Source: an uncultured Acidobacteriota bacterium
Lineage (GTDB): Bacteria; Acidobacteriota; Terriglobia; Terriglobales; Acidobacteriaceae
Direction of reading: 5' to 3'
Assembly (NCBI GenBank): GCA_903832055.1
Contig: CAILAC010000016.1
Coordinates: 868,001-932,000 of the forward strand
DNA: 64,000 bases
The notes under the pieces are model-generated. The model saw only the letters and a list, made by a program, of their open reading frames with translations, had not been told where the DNA came from and made no database searches. Shown one piece after another: positions 23,723 to 33,695 of this stretch (positions are counted from its first letter, which is position 1; every line of letters begins with the position of its first letter). The translations under genes were made by a program, and so were the position numbers.

Positions 23723-25022
23723 ATTTGAGAGCCTCAACGGGGTCCATTTGGGCTGCACGGGTGGCAGGCACGGTTCCGAAGATAACGCCGACAACCAAAG
23801 AAACGCCGAGCGCCGCGACAATTGACCAGGGAGATATGGGGATTGCATAGCTGCTCAACAAGTGGACTGATAACGGCAGCGCGAGGCCAAGCGCAGTGCC
23901 GACGACTCCCCCGGCTAGCGATATCATCACCGCTTCTGTAAGGAACTGCAGACGAATTTCACGCGAGGTTGCACCGAGGGCTTTGCGGATGCCAATTTCG
24001 CGGATGCGTGCGCGGACGTTTGCCAGCATGATGTTCATGATGCCGACTCCGCCAACCGCGAGGGTGACCATCGCTACTGCGATCAGAACCGCCGTCAGCC
24101 CGTTGGCGATGAGGGCAGCGGTGGTGAGCAGTTCTTTGAGATCGGTTGTGTGATAGACGGAGTTCGGCTTGTGGCGGCTTTTAACGATCTTGACGATGGA
24201 CTTGGCAGCGTCGGGCACGTCGTCCATGCTGCGCAATGAGAAATAAATCAGCTTCACGTTGTCAGTGCCCGTGAAGTAGCGGCCGACGGAATACGGGATA
24301 AGGATAGTGTTGTCAGTAATTTCCGATTGGCCAAAGTCATCGACGCTTTCCTTGAAGGTGCCGATGATGGTGAAGGGGATGCCGCTGATCTGGAAGGTCT
24401 GGCCTACGGCGGCGTCGGCCGAGCCAAACATTTGCTGGGCAAAAGGAATGGTGACGATGGCGCACTTGATATGAGCATTTTCGTCTTCATCATCCATGAA
24501 TCGGCCGTCGGTGACGATGAGATTGCGAACCTGCTGGTACTGCGGCACAACGCCGAGCACGAGGGTATCTTTGACCACGCCACCGCCAAAGCTGATGCGG
24601 TCATGCATTTCGAGGACGGGCGATGAATATTGGACGCTCGGAACCTGGGCAACTACGGCTCGCTCATCATCGCGAGTCAGGTAGTCGTTATAGATTGTGT
24701 TTTCTGTGCCGGTCGCGCCTCCACCCGAGTACTCGAGGGAGATCATGTTCGTGCCGATTTTCTCGATCAAACCGAGGGCATAGTCGCGCCCGGTGAGGCC
24801 GATGGTGACAACCAGAATGACGGATGCTGACCCGATGACCATACCCAGGGCGGTGAGCATGAATCGGGCCTTGCTGGAACGGAAACTGTCGATGGCCAGG
24901 CGCACAGTCTCACTGAACGCGATCGTGCGATGTGCGTTCAGGAGGGTCTGACGGAAGGATTCCTGCCGGGCTTGCTCGCGAGACTGTTCAACATCAATCA
25001 TGAGTTCATCACTGTTTGGCAC
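23715..25022 (-). CDS. MacB-like ABC transporter permease (FtsX fold)
   Basis: The 435-aa protein has an N-terminal cytoplasmic stretch, a first span (RFMLTALGMVIGSASVILVVTIG), a large periplasmic MacB-PCD domain (about residues 80-285) and three C-terminal spans with the FtsX signature VGGVGIMNIMLANVRARIREIGIRKALGA. This is the architecture of MacB/LolC-type mechanotransmission permeases that move lipoproteins, peptides or toxins. Unlike MacB it has no fused ATPase, and no ATP-binding subunit gene is adjacent in the window, so it must work with one encoded elsewhere. Confidence 0.9.
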   Translation of the reverse strand: MPNSDELMIDVEQSREQARQESFRQTLLNAHRTIAFSETVRLAIDSFRSSKARFMLTALGMVIGSASVILVVTIGLTGRDYALGLIEKIGTNMISLEYSGGGATGTENTIYNDYLTRDDERAVVAQVPSVQYSSPVLEMHDRISFGGGVVKDTLVLGVVPQYQQVRNLIVTDGRFMDDEDENAHIKCAIVTIPFAQQMFGSADAAVGQTFQISGIPFTIIGTFKESVDDFGQSEITDNTILIPYSVGRYFTGTDNVKLIYFSLRSMDDVPDAAKSIVKIVKSRHKPNSVYHTTDLKELLTTAALIANGLTAVLIAVAMVTLAVGGVGIMNIMLANVRARIREIGIRKALGATSREIRLQFLTEAVMISLAGGVVGTALGLALPLSVHLLSSYAIPISPWSIVAALGVSLVVGVIFGTVPATRAAQMDPVEALKYE

Positions 25023-25128
25023 TTTGTTAGACGCAGAAACGGCCCTGCGGCTTCTGAAAGTTCAGAAGCGTTTGCAAAGCCTCCCCCTTCAGCTTACGCG
25101 AGAGCACCTTCGCAAATCTGATGTTTGC

Positions 25129-27360
25129 TTATTTGCTGACGTACTTGTCGAGCCACAAGAGTTCTTCGCGGAGCTTGATGTAGCCATGCCAGGGATTGTT
25201 TCCGAGGGAGTGCCCTTCTCCTGGAAAGACCAGGAAATGGTGGGGCACGCCGAGTTGCTGCAGTGCTCGTTCGAGGGTGACGCCCTCAAGGAAGCTGACG
25301 CGTACGTCGCCTGATCCCTGCACGATGTGGGTGGGCGTCTTGACGCGATTCATGCGGAAGAGCGCTGCTTCACTCTGGTAGTTGCCGGGCGTCTCCCATG
25401 GCTTGCCGTTGAGGTACCAGGCGTCGTCGAAGGTGACGTCGTCGTTGCCCCAGTTGGCAGCATGCTCCACAGCGCCGGCACCGGTGACGGCGACTTTGAA
25501 CCGGGTGGTTTCGGTGATGAGCCAGTTGGTCATGTAGCCGCCGTAGCTGTAGCCGCCGATGGCGAGTTTGTCGGCATCGGCATAGCCGTCCTTTACGAGC
25601 GCATCGACGCCGGCGAGGATGTCTTCGCCGGGTTTTGAAACCAGCCGCGGGGCAATCTGCAGCATGAAATCGTCGCCGTATCCTGTTGACCCTCGATAAT
25701 TGGGGCGGAAGACCAGCCAGCCCCGAGTAGCGGCAAGGGTTGCCCAGTCATACCAGTCCGCGCCAAATCGGTTGCCATCTGCGTCGGCGGGTCCGCCATG
25801 GATGAAGGTGAGCATGCGCAGATGCTTTGATTCGGGCTTGCCAGGGGAGATGCCCGGCGGAAAGAGCAGCACTCCCTCCACGGTGACGCCATCGGGAGCT
25901 TTCCATGTGTAGGGCATCCAGGCAGGTTTGGCGCGCTGGGCAAAGACCGGGTTGAGCTGTGTGAGGGCAGTCAGTTTTTCCGGGTGGAGAGCGTCTGCCG
26001 CAAGATAGACCTGGCCGGGCTGGTTGATGGCCGAGTAGCGTACCAGCAGGCTGCTTCCGGTTCTGGGAGCGGAAATGGCGGCGTAGGTGCCGGGCATGGC
26101 GGGGAGAGCGTTAGCCCTGGGTCCATCGACGGTATAGATTTGCTGCTCAGTTCCCTTCAATCCGAGCGCTATTATTCGTCCGCCGGGCAGAAAGGAAAAA
26201 TCTTCGAATGACCCGCTGAACTCTGCGCCGAGCCGCTCGACGGGAATCTCGGCGGCCGTCGAAGCTGGATCCAGACGGTAGAGCCGACCCTGGACGTCCT
26301 GGTATTTGCCTTCAAGAGAGCCGCCTGCTGCTTTGACGGCAAAGTGAAGGAACTTGCCATCGGGAGACCAGCGAAGGCCCGCTTCAAGAGCGCTGTTGTG
26401 GGTGAGCTGGCGCGGATCGCCTCCTGCCGTCGGCAGGAAATAGATTTCAGTGTCCGCCGGGTTTTCCATGCGGTGGCTGATCGAGTTGGTCACCCAGGCG
26501 AGGGACTTGCCGTCGGGGGAGGGTGCGATTTCTGCGATTTCGAGATTGATTCGGGCAAGCGTGGCTGCTCCTGCAGGCAGCGGCAATGCCGATTCATCAG
26601 ACTTTGCTTTGGAATTTGCAAGCTTGCTCTCCGGCTCGTTATGAGAGGCGGGATGCGCTGCGGGCAGAGCGGCTGTGTTTGCCAACGAAGACTCGACGGG
26701 CATGGCCAGGAGCAGGTCGCCGCGTTCCTGTTCGCGCCAGCGGATTACATCTTTCCACTGCTCTTTCTGGGAATCCTCCTGGTCGTGAGGCTGTGGAGCG
26801 GCAGCGGAAAAGTAAATCGACTTGCCATCGGCAGACCAGGCAAAGGCGTGAACGTCCAGCTTCTCGCGAAACAGTGGCTGCGCCTCACCACCTGCGAGTG
26901 AGATGAGCCAGAGCCGCGTAGTCTTGTCATCGTCCGCTTCATTGGCCCGCATGCGACCGTAACGCGCTCTCAGCTTTGCGTCTCCGGTCGCTGAATCTGA
27001 TGCTTTGTCTGTGTCGTCGACGACGCCCAACACCGGCCGGTCAGAGAGAAAGGCAATCCATTTGCCGTCAGGGCTGAACTCGGCACCCTCGTCTGAACCG
27101 GCCTGCGTCAACGCGCGAAGGCCGTCCTTGGCTGTCCAGAGCCAGAGGGTGTGCCGGTAGGTTTCTGCTTTCCAATCCGGGCTCTCCGTTCCGAGAACCG
27201 CCGCGGTGCCGTCGGGAGAGATGCGGGCCCCTGTTATTTCGGTTGTATTCAAAAATTCATCGAGAGTGATGGCGGGCAGCGCGGATTGGGCGGGGGCAGG
27301 AGTCAGACCGAGGCAGGCAAGGAAAAGCGCGGTGGACCATTTGACGGCGTTGAGATTCAT
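25129..27360 (-). CDS. Secreted S9-family peptidase (acylaminoacyl-peptidase-like)
   Basis: I chose ATG 27360, which begins a clear signal peptide (MNLNAVKWSTALFLACLGL, cleavage near APAQS); the longer frame from 27477 adds an unlikely leader. The product of 743 aa has an N-terminal WD/TolB-like beta-propeller with repeated SPDGK motifs and a C-terminal alpha/beta-hydrolase domain. The nucleophile is in GGYSYGGYM, the catalytic His in GEGHSLG, and the Asp is expected in GSGDVRVS. It degrades peptides in the periplasm. It lies downstream of the TonB receptor on the same strand with a 149-nt gap. Confidence 0.93.
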   Translation of the reverse strand: MNLNAVKWSTALFLACLGLTPAPAQSALPAITLDEFLNTTEITGARISPDGTAAVLGTESPDWKAETYRHTLWLWTAKDGLRALTQAGSDEGAEFSPDGKWIAFLSDRPVLGVVDDTDKASDSATGDAKLRARYGRMRANEADDDKTTRLWLISLAGGEAQPLFREKLDVHAFAWSADGKSIYFSAAAPQPHDQEDSQKEQWKDVIRWREQERGDLLLAMPVESSLANTAALPAAHPASHNEPESKLANSKAKSDESALPLPAGAATLARINLEIAEIAPSPDGKSLAWVTNSISHRMENPADTEIYFLPTAGGDPRQLTHNSALEAGLRWSPDGKFLHFAVKAAGGSLEGKYQDVQGRLYRLDPASTAAEIPVERLGAEFSGSFEDFSFLPGGRIIALGLKGTEQQIYTVDGPRANALPAMPGTYAAISAPRTGSSLLVRYSAINQPGQVYLAADALHPEKLTALTQLNPVFAQRAKPAWMPYTWKAPDGVTVEGVLLFPPGISPGKPESKHLRMLTFIHGGPADADGNRFGADWYDWATLAATRGWLVFRPNYRGSTGYGDDFMLQIAPRLVSKPGEDILAGVDALVKDGYADADKLAIGGYSYGGYMTNWLITETTRFKVAVTGAGAVEHAANWGNDDVTFDDAWYLNGKPWETPGNYQSEAALFRMNRVKTPTHIVQGSGDVRVSFLEGVTLERALQQLGVPHHFLVFPGEGHSLGNNPWHGYIKLREELLWLDKYVSK

Positions 27361-27509
27361 TGGGGCGGCAGGACCTCTCGGGGGTTGCAATGCAAGTGCG
27401 ATTGCGAATGTCGGATGGGTGACGGAACCTGGGGTGAGATGAGTGAACGTAGATGCGCCGGCGGAGAGTGTCTCCACCGGCGCGGTGAGGATGCCTTGAG
27501 TGCTCCGCC

Positions 27510-30500
27510 TTAGAAGTCGTACCGAAGGCTGAACTGCATGTGGCGGAAGGGTGAGTTGCCCCCAAGTTCTGAGCTGTACTTGCCCAGCGAGCCATAGGTG
27601 AGGCTGGCACCGATGCTGTACACATCGAACCGGTGGGAGTTGGCTACGTTGAAGACATCCCAGGCGAAGCGCATTTTTCCGAATTCGCCGAGGCTGAAGC
27701 TCTTGTTGAGAGAGGAATCAACGTTGAAGTAGCCGTCTCCGCGGAAGGTATTGCGCTGTCCAGCCTCTCCGGGATAGGTGAGACGAATGGGGCCACCGTT
27801 GGCGACACCAGCATTGATCGCGCTGGGGTCGTCAAAGATCTGCGGTGTACCGTTCGAATCGAGGTGCTTTCTCAGTTTGATAGGAGCGGTCTTGACGCCC
27901 CAGCCGGAGAGTTCCCAGTTGGTCGTCCAGCCTGGCTCGTTCACGCTGAATGGCAGACCGCTTGTCCAGCGCGAAAGGCCCGACCATTGCCAGCCACCGA
28001 TGACACCATCGAGCAGGCGGCTGGATGAACTCAGAATCGCCTTGCCCCGTCCGAAGGGAAGCCGGTAGGCCCAGTTCACTGAGACCAGGTGGGTCGTATC
28101 AAAGTCAGAGATGGAGCGGTTGTATTCCGGGTGGAAGCTGTTTTGGATTGCACCGTAGCCGTAGCCGCCGCGCTCGACGTCGGAGCCCATGTCAATCGAT
28201 TTGGAAAGGGTATAGCTGAAGTCAAGGTTGAGACCGTGACTGGTCGGGTGACGCAACACCAGTTGCATCGCGTTGTAGTAGCTCTGGCCAATGGTTGACC
28301 AGGCGTAGAGCGATGCGAACTGTTGCTGCCAGAACTGGGTTCCGTTGGGGCAGCCGTAGTAGCAGGCTGCGTCTACGTCGAAGAGGGACTGGGTGGCACC
28401 AAACGAATAGCGATTCGCAGCCCACTCGTTGTTGTACATGCCGTCGGTCGCGGTTTCTCCAACGTAGTCAAGGTTGGCCATCTGGGGAAATACGTCTTCA
28501 ATGTAGTTGATCGTAGGCACATGAATTGCGCCGGGCCCATAGACGTAGTTACCACCATTCTTGTCGGCGTCTGCGGAGAGTTCAGCTCCCGCCTGGTAGT
28601 AATCGCCTGCGCCCTTGGGATCAACCAAGTTGACTGGCTCTGCAAGATCAAGCTGCTGCAGGAGATGCTTTCCGAGACGGCCAACGTAGTTGGCTTCCAG
28701 GGTGAATCCTGCCGGCAACTCTCGCTGCAGCGAAAAGTCGAAGGCTTCGGCGTATGGAGTCTTCAGCTTGTTATCGATGCCCCAGGTGATGAGGAAATTT
28801 CCATCGGCGGGGGTGTAGGGATATGTCTCATTCTGATCGATCGTTCCGAGTGGAATGTTCGGCAGATCGTGAGGTCCAGTAAACCTGGGCGACGTCAGAT
28901 ATCCCTGGATGGATGCAGGATTGGTGAGGCCAGTGCTGAGGCCAAAGGAGCCGCGCTGGCTGAAGCGCTGCGAGAGAGCCGCGCCATAGTGGTCAAAGTA
29001 GATGCCTGCTCCGCCGCGAATGGTGGTCTTGGCATCAGGCGAGTAGGCGATCGAAAAGCGCGGAGCAATGTTCAACTTCTGTTTGGGCCAGAAGCCGGGC
29101 TTGCCGTTGGCCTTGCCGATGGGTGAGAAGGTGAGGTCGGGTTGGTTCGACGTACCCATCTTGGCTGCAGCGGCGCGATCTACAAACCACTTGTGGGTGT
29201 CGACCGTCGGGGCAATCTGCTGACCCTTGGTTTCATAGGGGGTCTGCAACAGGGAATGGTGGATACCAAAGGTGACCGTCAGATTTGGCCGTGGCCGCCA
29301 ACTGTCCTGGATGTAGTATTCGAACGAATTGGTTTGGAAATGACGATTGATGAAGGAGCCGTCAGGGAGGAGTGTCGCCGTTGTGGGGCTGGAAACCTTG
29401 TAGTTGTAAACCCCGTTGAGCTGCGGAATATCGCCCACAATGGTCGAGTAGGCGACGGCGTAGTCGTTTGTCGAGCCAGGATCGACGGCCGGCATATCGA
29501 CCACCGTTGGCTGTGGCGGCTTGCCACCGAGCCAGAAGGGATTGGTGCTGGCTCCCGAAAACGAGCCGCCGTTGGACCCGTTGTTATTGAGAGTGCTGTT
29601 CCAGCCACCGCCGAACAGGAGAGTATGGTTGCCCTTGGTCCAGGTAAGCGAGTCAGTAATATTGTGGACGGGCACGCTGAGAATAGTGCTGCGCGTCTGC
29701 GCAGTGGGCTGAGTGAAGAAGCGGATTGAAACGTAATCGCCGCTGCCGACTCCTGAATCGGAGAAGCCCTGGCGCACATAGCCGTAGCGTAGATCGTTCA
29801 CGATATTTGCGGTTGGCATCCAGGTGTAGCCAAACGCAAGTCCCTTGGTGTTGTCGTTATGCGAGTTGGATGCCGGCTGACCGGGGAGATTCACGTCGTC
29901 GCCGCGCAGATCCTTTTGCAGGTTGCCGCGCACGAAGAGGTGATTCTTGCTGTTGAGGTCATAGTCGATTTTGACAATGCTGGTATTGAACGTCTTGGGA
30001 CGCGGCGAGCTAAACGTGTAAGAGCCGTAGTTGAGTCCGTCGCCCTGAGACGATCCGTTGGCGTATGGCTCGGTCGCGAGATAGCTGATCAGGGCATCGT
30101 TGACGCCGGGGGTGACGCATTTGGTGCAACCGGCATCGAGCGTGGCCAACTGAGCGGCAGTAATGGTTTGGGTTGATCCGTCCGCCGCCTTGTAGCGAAG
30201 TGATTTGTCCTTGGTGAAGCTGGAAAACGGCGTTGCAGCCGTGACTGCGTCGTTGGTCGCGATGCGCTGCCCCTCATAGTTGAAGAAGAAGAAGAGCTTG
30301 TCGCGGAAAATCGGTCCGCCGAAGCTGCCGCCAAAGACATTTTGAATGTACTTGGTAGGGCGATTCTTTTCACCGGAGGAAATCTGCGACTGCTTCAGGA
30401 ACCAGTCGTTGGCAACCGTGTTTGAGGGCCGGTGGTATTCATACAACGCACCGTGGAACTTGTTGGTGCCGCTCTTGGTGATGAGCGAGATTTGTGCGCC

Positions 30501-31205
30501 GGAGGAGCGACCGCCATCTGCGCCGCTATTGGACGTGGTGACGCGGAACTCTTCGGTGGAGTCGAGTGTCGAACGGAGCACACCCTGGAAGGCGAAACCG
30601 TTGACCGAGTCGTTGTCATCGATACCATCGATGGTAATGCTGCTCTGGTCAGAGCGGCTGCCGGAGACAGCTCCCTGGCGTCCATCCGCGCCAGAATCGC
30701 TTGGATTCTGCCCGAGGAAAAGCACGCCGGGCTGGAGGCTGAGCAGGGCGGCGGGTTCGCGGCCGTCGAGGGGCAGAGCCTCAATCATCTCGTTGCCCAC
30801 CGAGTTGCCGATGGTCGCATCCGAGGTATTGAGCGTCTGTGCCGACGCGGTCACGTCCACGGTCACGGCGCTGGATTGCACCGCCATATTGAAATCAATC
30901 GTAGCGGGCTGATTGACCAGCAGTTCGGCGGTTTTCGATTCGTTGCCGAAGCCGGAGGCCGAGACGGTGATCAGGTAGTGGGCAGGAGGAATCTGCGGAA
31001 ACTGGTACAGACCTGAAGCGCCAGTTGTTGCAGCGGAAGCTCTCCCCGTGGACTGATCCAGGATGGTGACCGTCGCACCGGGAATGAGTGCACCAGCGGG
31101 ATCCTTGACGACGCCGCGCAAAGAAGTGGTTGCGGTTTGACTAAAAGCCGAGCTACACGCGATGAGGATGCAAATAAGCATCGCTCCCAACAGGGATCGT
31201 TTCAC
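27510..31205 (-). CDS. Oar-like TonB-dependent receptor with carboxypeptidase-regulatory domain
   Basis: I start this at GTG 31205: it has an excellent GGAGGA at 31211-31216 and gives a clean signal peptide (KRSLLGAMLICILIACSSAFSQ), whereas the upstream ATG at 31373 adds 56 residues without a ribosome site. The product is 1231 aa. An N-terminal beta-sandwich (TTSLRGVVKDPAGALIPGATVTI) is followed by a plug domain and a ~900-residue outer-membrane barrel ending in SLRYDF, with the aromatic C-terminal residue needed for barrel assembly. These giant receptors are a hallmark of Acidobacteriota and are thought to import complex oligomers. The downstream secreted S9 peptidase suggests peptide or protein use. 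Confidence 0.93.
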   Translation of the reverse strand: MKRSLLGAMLICILIACSSAFSQTATTSLRGVVKDPAGALIPGATVTILDQSTGRASAATTGASGLYQFPQIPPAHYLITVSASGFGNESKTAELLVNQPATIDFNMAVQSSAVTVDVTASAQTLNTSDATIGNSVGNEMIEALPLDGREPAALLSLQPGVLFLGQNPSDSGADGRQGAVSGSRSDQSSITIDGIDDNDSVNGFAFQGVLRSTLDSTEEFRVTTSNSGADGGRSSGAQISLITKSGTNKFHGALYEYHRPSNTVANDWFLKQSQISSGEKNRPTKYIQNVFGGSFGGPIFRDKLFFFFNYEGQRIATNDAVTAATPFSSFTKDKSLRYKAADGSTQTITAAQLATLDAGCTKCVTPGVNDALISYLATEPYANGSSQGDGLNYGSYTFSSPRPKTFNTSIVKIDYDLNSKNHLFVRGNLQKDLRGDDVNLPGQPASNSHNDNTKGLAFGYTWMPTANIVNDLRYGYVRQGFSDSGVGSGDYVSIRFFTQPTAQTRSTILSVPVHNITDSLTWTKGNHTLLFGGGWNSTLNNNGSNGGSFSGASTNPFWLGGKPPQPTVVDMPAVDPGSTNDYAVAYSTIVGDIPQLNGVYNYKVSSPTTATLLPDGSFINRHFQTNSFEYYIQDSWRPRPNLTVTFGIHHSLLQTPYETKGQQIAPTVDTHKWFVDRAAAAKMGTSNQPDLTFSPIGKANGKPGFWPKQKLNIAPRFSIAYSPDAKTTIRGGAGIYFDHYGAALSQRFSQRGSFGLSTGLTNPASIQGYLTSPRFTGPHDLPNIPLGTIDQNETYPYTPADGNFLITWGIDNKLKTPYAEAFDFSLQRELPAGFTLEANYVGRLGKHLLQQLDLAEPVNLVDPKGAGDYYQAGAELSADADKNGGNYVYGPGAIHVPTINYIEDVFPQMANLDYVGETATDGMYNNEWAANRYSFGATQSLFDVDAACYYGCPNGTQFWQQQFASLYAWSTIGQSYYNAMQLVLRHPTSHGLNLDFSYTLSKSIDMGSDVERGGYGYGAIQNSFHPEYNRSISDFDTTHLVSVNWAYRLPFGRGKAILSSSSRLLDGVIGGWQWSGLSRWTSGLPFSVNEPGWTTNWELSGWGVKTAPIKLRKHLDSNGTPQIFDDPSAINAGVANGGPIRLTYPGEAGQRNTFRGDGYFNVDSSLNKSFSLGEFGKMRFAWDVFNVANSHRFDVYSIGASLTYGSLGKYSSELGGNSPFRHMQFSLRYDF

Positions 31206-31540
31206 GCCGTTCCTCCAAATTGTTCCGTTATCAAAAGGTGCTGCAAGGTTGCTCAGAGCGGTACATGCAATCAGAGTGATCTTGCCGTTTTGGGGACTCC
31301 GAATGAGGTTGATCCAGGAGCCTGCCCGCGCGATAGGTGAATACATCATGCCGCAATCTCCCGCAGGATTCAATGAAAATTCTCTTGCTGTTCAAATTGC
31401 GGCGGCTAAAATGTTGCTCCTGTCATACATCCTGATTGTTGTTTTGTTCTGAGGTAACCCCTCAAACAATGACTGATGACTGCCTCGAACTCCGATTTGA
31501 CGATGATTGAAATTGCAATTCGGCCGAATTCTCAACTGCT
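31206..31540. other. Intergenic region upstream of the TonB receptor
   Basis: This is the 335-nt gap between the transglutaminase stop and the receptor start. Besides the receptor ribosome site it contains a small hairpin TGAGG (31450-31454) / CCTCA (31460-31464) and a perfect 14-bp palindrome, AATTCGGCCGAATT, at 31517-31530. I see no gene. Confidence 0.4.
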
Positions 31541-32527
31541 TTACTGCTGTTGCTGTTGCATTTGTTGGATATCGACAATGGGTGCCGGACGCTCCGGGGG
31601 CTGCTGGGCCCGCTCTACGAGGACTGACCAGTCGTCGGGAATGGGCATCTTTCGATCGAGTGCAGGAGGTTCCATGCTGGCCTCTACCTGGACGGCAACA
31701 TAAAGTTCACTTTCCGTTTTGCCGCGGAAGATTCCGTGCGTCGGTGGAACATCTGCATAGTCACGGCCTACAGCAGTGCGAATGTGGCGGTTGTAGGCGA
31801 TGAGGTCATTGGTTGGATCAAATCCTACCCAGTTGAAATGCGGCATCAGGACTTCGACCCAGGCGTGCGAAGCGTCGGGGGTGGACCTGTCGTGATCCTC
31901 TCGTCCGCGATACAGGTAGCCACTCACGTAGCGGGCTGGAATGCCGACATGGCGCAGCAGCGCGATCATGGTGTGCGCGAAATCCTGGCACACTCCCTGG
32001 CGGCTGGCAATCGCCTCGTCAATCGGCGAATCGACACGCGTTGACCGCGGCACGTATTCAAAATACTCATAGATGCGCCGGTTCAGCTCGTGGACGACCA
32101 TCAGCGGGTCGTCGCGGCGGACTACGTTCAGCTCGCGGGCCAGCTTCAACAGGGCGGGCGTCGGCTGCGCAAATGTGCTGGGCAACAGCATCTCGCCGTA
32201 GTCCCCTTCATGCACCATTGCGTCCAGTTCATTCCACGCGTCCGGCGCAAGAAAGGCTGGTACATCCATCTCAATCTGCTGCTCGACCAGAGATTCGGCG
32301 ATGATGACGAGCTGATCGTGCTCTCCGGGAATATCGAAATGCTGCACATTGTTGCCGTGATGGTCTCGGTAGCTGAAGACACGGCAGCGAGGACTCACAG
32401 AAAGCGTAAAAGACAGGCACCTCTGGCTTTGGTCAGAGCTCGGATGCATGCGCGTCTCCATGATGCTCTCGCTTACAGGCCGCTTGTAACGGAAGCGGGT
32501 AAGATGCCGGATTGAGTAAAAGTTCAT
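31541..32527 (-). CDS. Transglutaminase-like protein of the Alpha-E/ATP-grasp cluster
   Basis: I chose ATG 32527 (MNFYSIRHLTRFRYKRPV), where the bacterial transglutaminase-like N-terminal domain begins; an upstream in-frame start at 32584 exists. The 328-aa product has the papain-like triad: Cys in GVCQDFAHTM, His in SHAWVEV and Asp in FDPTND. It ends in a glutamine run (DIQQMQQQQQ). Proteins of this type occur with Alpha-E and circularly permuted ATP-grasp proteins, where they are predicted to cleave or cross-link the peptide made by the ATP-grasp ligase. The gene lies 95 nt after the Alpha-E gene on the same strand. Confidence 0.88.
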   Translation of the reverse strand: MNFYSIRHLTRFRYKRPVSESIMETRMHPSSDQSQRCLSFTLSVSPRCRVFSYRDHHGNNVQHFDIPGEHDQLVIIAESLVEQQIEMDVPAFLAPDAWNELDAMVHEGDYGEMLLPSTFAQPTPALLKLARELNVVRRDDPLMVVHELNRRIYEYFEYVPRSTRVDSPIDEAIASRQGVCQDFAHTMIALLRHVGIPARYVSGYLYRGREDHDRSTPDASHAWVEVLMPHFNWVGFDPTNDLIAYNRHIRTAVGRDYADVPPTHGIFRGKTESELYVAVQVEASMEPPALDRKMPIPDDWSVLVERAQQPPERPAPIVDIQQMQQQQQ

Positions 32528-32622
32528 GACTGCCCCTTGTTGCGACACATTTGCCAGCAAAACTGGTAGAAGATTGCCAACCACCCGGTTCCCGATACCG
32601 GGCCCACCCGCAACAGACCGAC

Positions 32623-33585
32623 CTAAACTGCCAGGGCGGACTGGATGGAATATTGCACGTAGTACCGGTAGATCAGCTCATGAATCTGTTTGCATTGCTC
32701 GCGAATGGAATGCAGAAACGCTCCGGGATTGCCGTCGAGGATCTCGTTGATGGTCGTATAGCGAAGCATGGAGTGGAGCCTGCCCGCCGTCGCCAGCAGT
32801 TCCTCTGGTGGACGTCGGCCACTGCTCAGTTGGATGGCGTCGATTGACTGCCGGACGCCGTCAGTTGAGTAACGCAGGGCATGCGGAAAGTCGCGATTCA
32901 ACAGCAGAAACTCCAGAATGCGGTCGGGAGTCAGGTCAGCCGTGTAGACCTGGCAATACGCCTCAAACGATGTGCAGCAGCGCAGCAGGCCTACAAGCTC
33001 AAGGTATTGATAGCCGGAGTGTTCGCGCTCCGGCAGGTCGAGCAGACTTTCCTGGTAAACCTCAAGCAGGGTTGCGCTGGCGTAAGCCCGTTCAAGATAT
33101 CTGCCCAGGCGGATAAACTGCCATCCCTGCCCATGGATCATCGTTGTGTCACTCACGCCTTTGAAGAGGTGAATGCCGTCAACGATGTTGGCCAGAAAGT
33201 CGTTCATGTTGGCCTGAAACTGAGCCTGCGCCTGAGGCGAATGCATCTGGTGATAGAGCCGATTGAGGCGCTGCCACTGCTCGGTGCTGATTTCCTCACG
33301 GACCTGCCTCGCATTTTCGCGGGCTGCGTTCAGGCAGGTGGTCACCGACGCCGGATTGGTGCTGTCAAAGACCAGATTCCGGGCCATTTCTTCCATATTT
33401 CCGTTCCACTCAACGCCCGGAGGATCACCGAGAGAGGTCAGCAGCCGCTTCCAGCGGGTATCCGCAGTCGTTTCCGAAGCGTCGAGGAGCAGGCTCATGG
33501 TTACGTCCAGCTGGCGCACCGTGTTTTCGGCGCGCTCCAGGTAGCGACTCATCCAGTACAAGCTGTCAGCCACGCGTGAAAGCAT
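32623..33585 (-). CDS. Alpha-E domain protein (DUF403)
   Basis: The 320-aa all-helical protein begins MLSRVADSLYWMSRYLERAENTVR, the hallmark of the Alpha-E family, and lacks signal or membrane segments. It sits between the ATP-grasp and transglutaminase genes in the conserved order of this triad. The family has no established activity; comparative genomics suggests a scaffold or partner in ribosome-independent peptide synthesis. Confidence 0.93.
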   Translation of the reverse strand: MLSRVADSLYWMSRYLERAENTVRQLDVTMSLLLDASETTADTRWKRLLTSLGDPPGVEWNGNMEEMARNLVFDSTNPASVTTCLNAARENARQVREEISTEQWQRLNRLYHQMHSPQAQAQFQANMNDFLANIVDGIHLFKGVSDTTMIHGQGWQFIRLGRYLERAYASATLLEVYQESLLDLPEREHSGYQYLELVGLLRCCTSFEAYCQVYTADLTPDRILEFLLLNRDFPHALRYSTDGVRQSIDAIQLSSGRRPPEELLATAGRLHSMLRYTTINEILDGNPGAFLHSIREQCKQIHELIYRYYVQYSIQSALAV

Positions 33586-33695
33586 TCGTCCCTACTCCAA
33601 AAATGCAATGCAACCGTTCATTAAGCTGGCCCGGAAATAATCCGCTGTTGCCGGGTCGATGCGAGTTCTGGCACCCCTGAATCAAAGCGCTGAGG

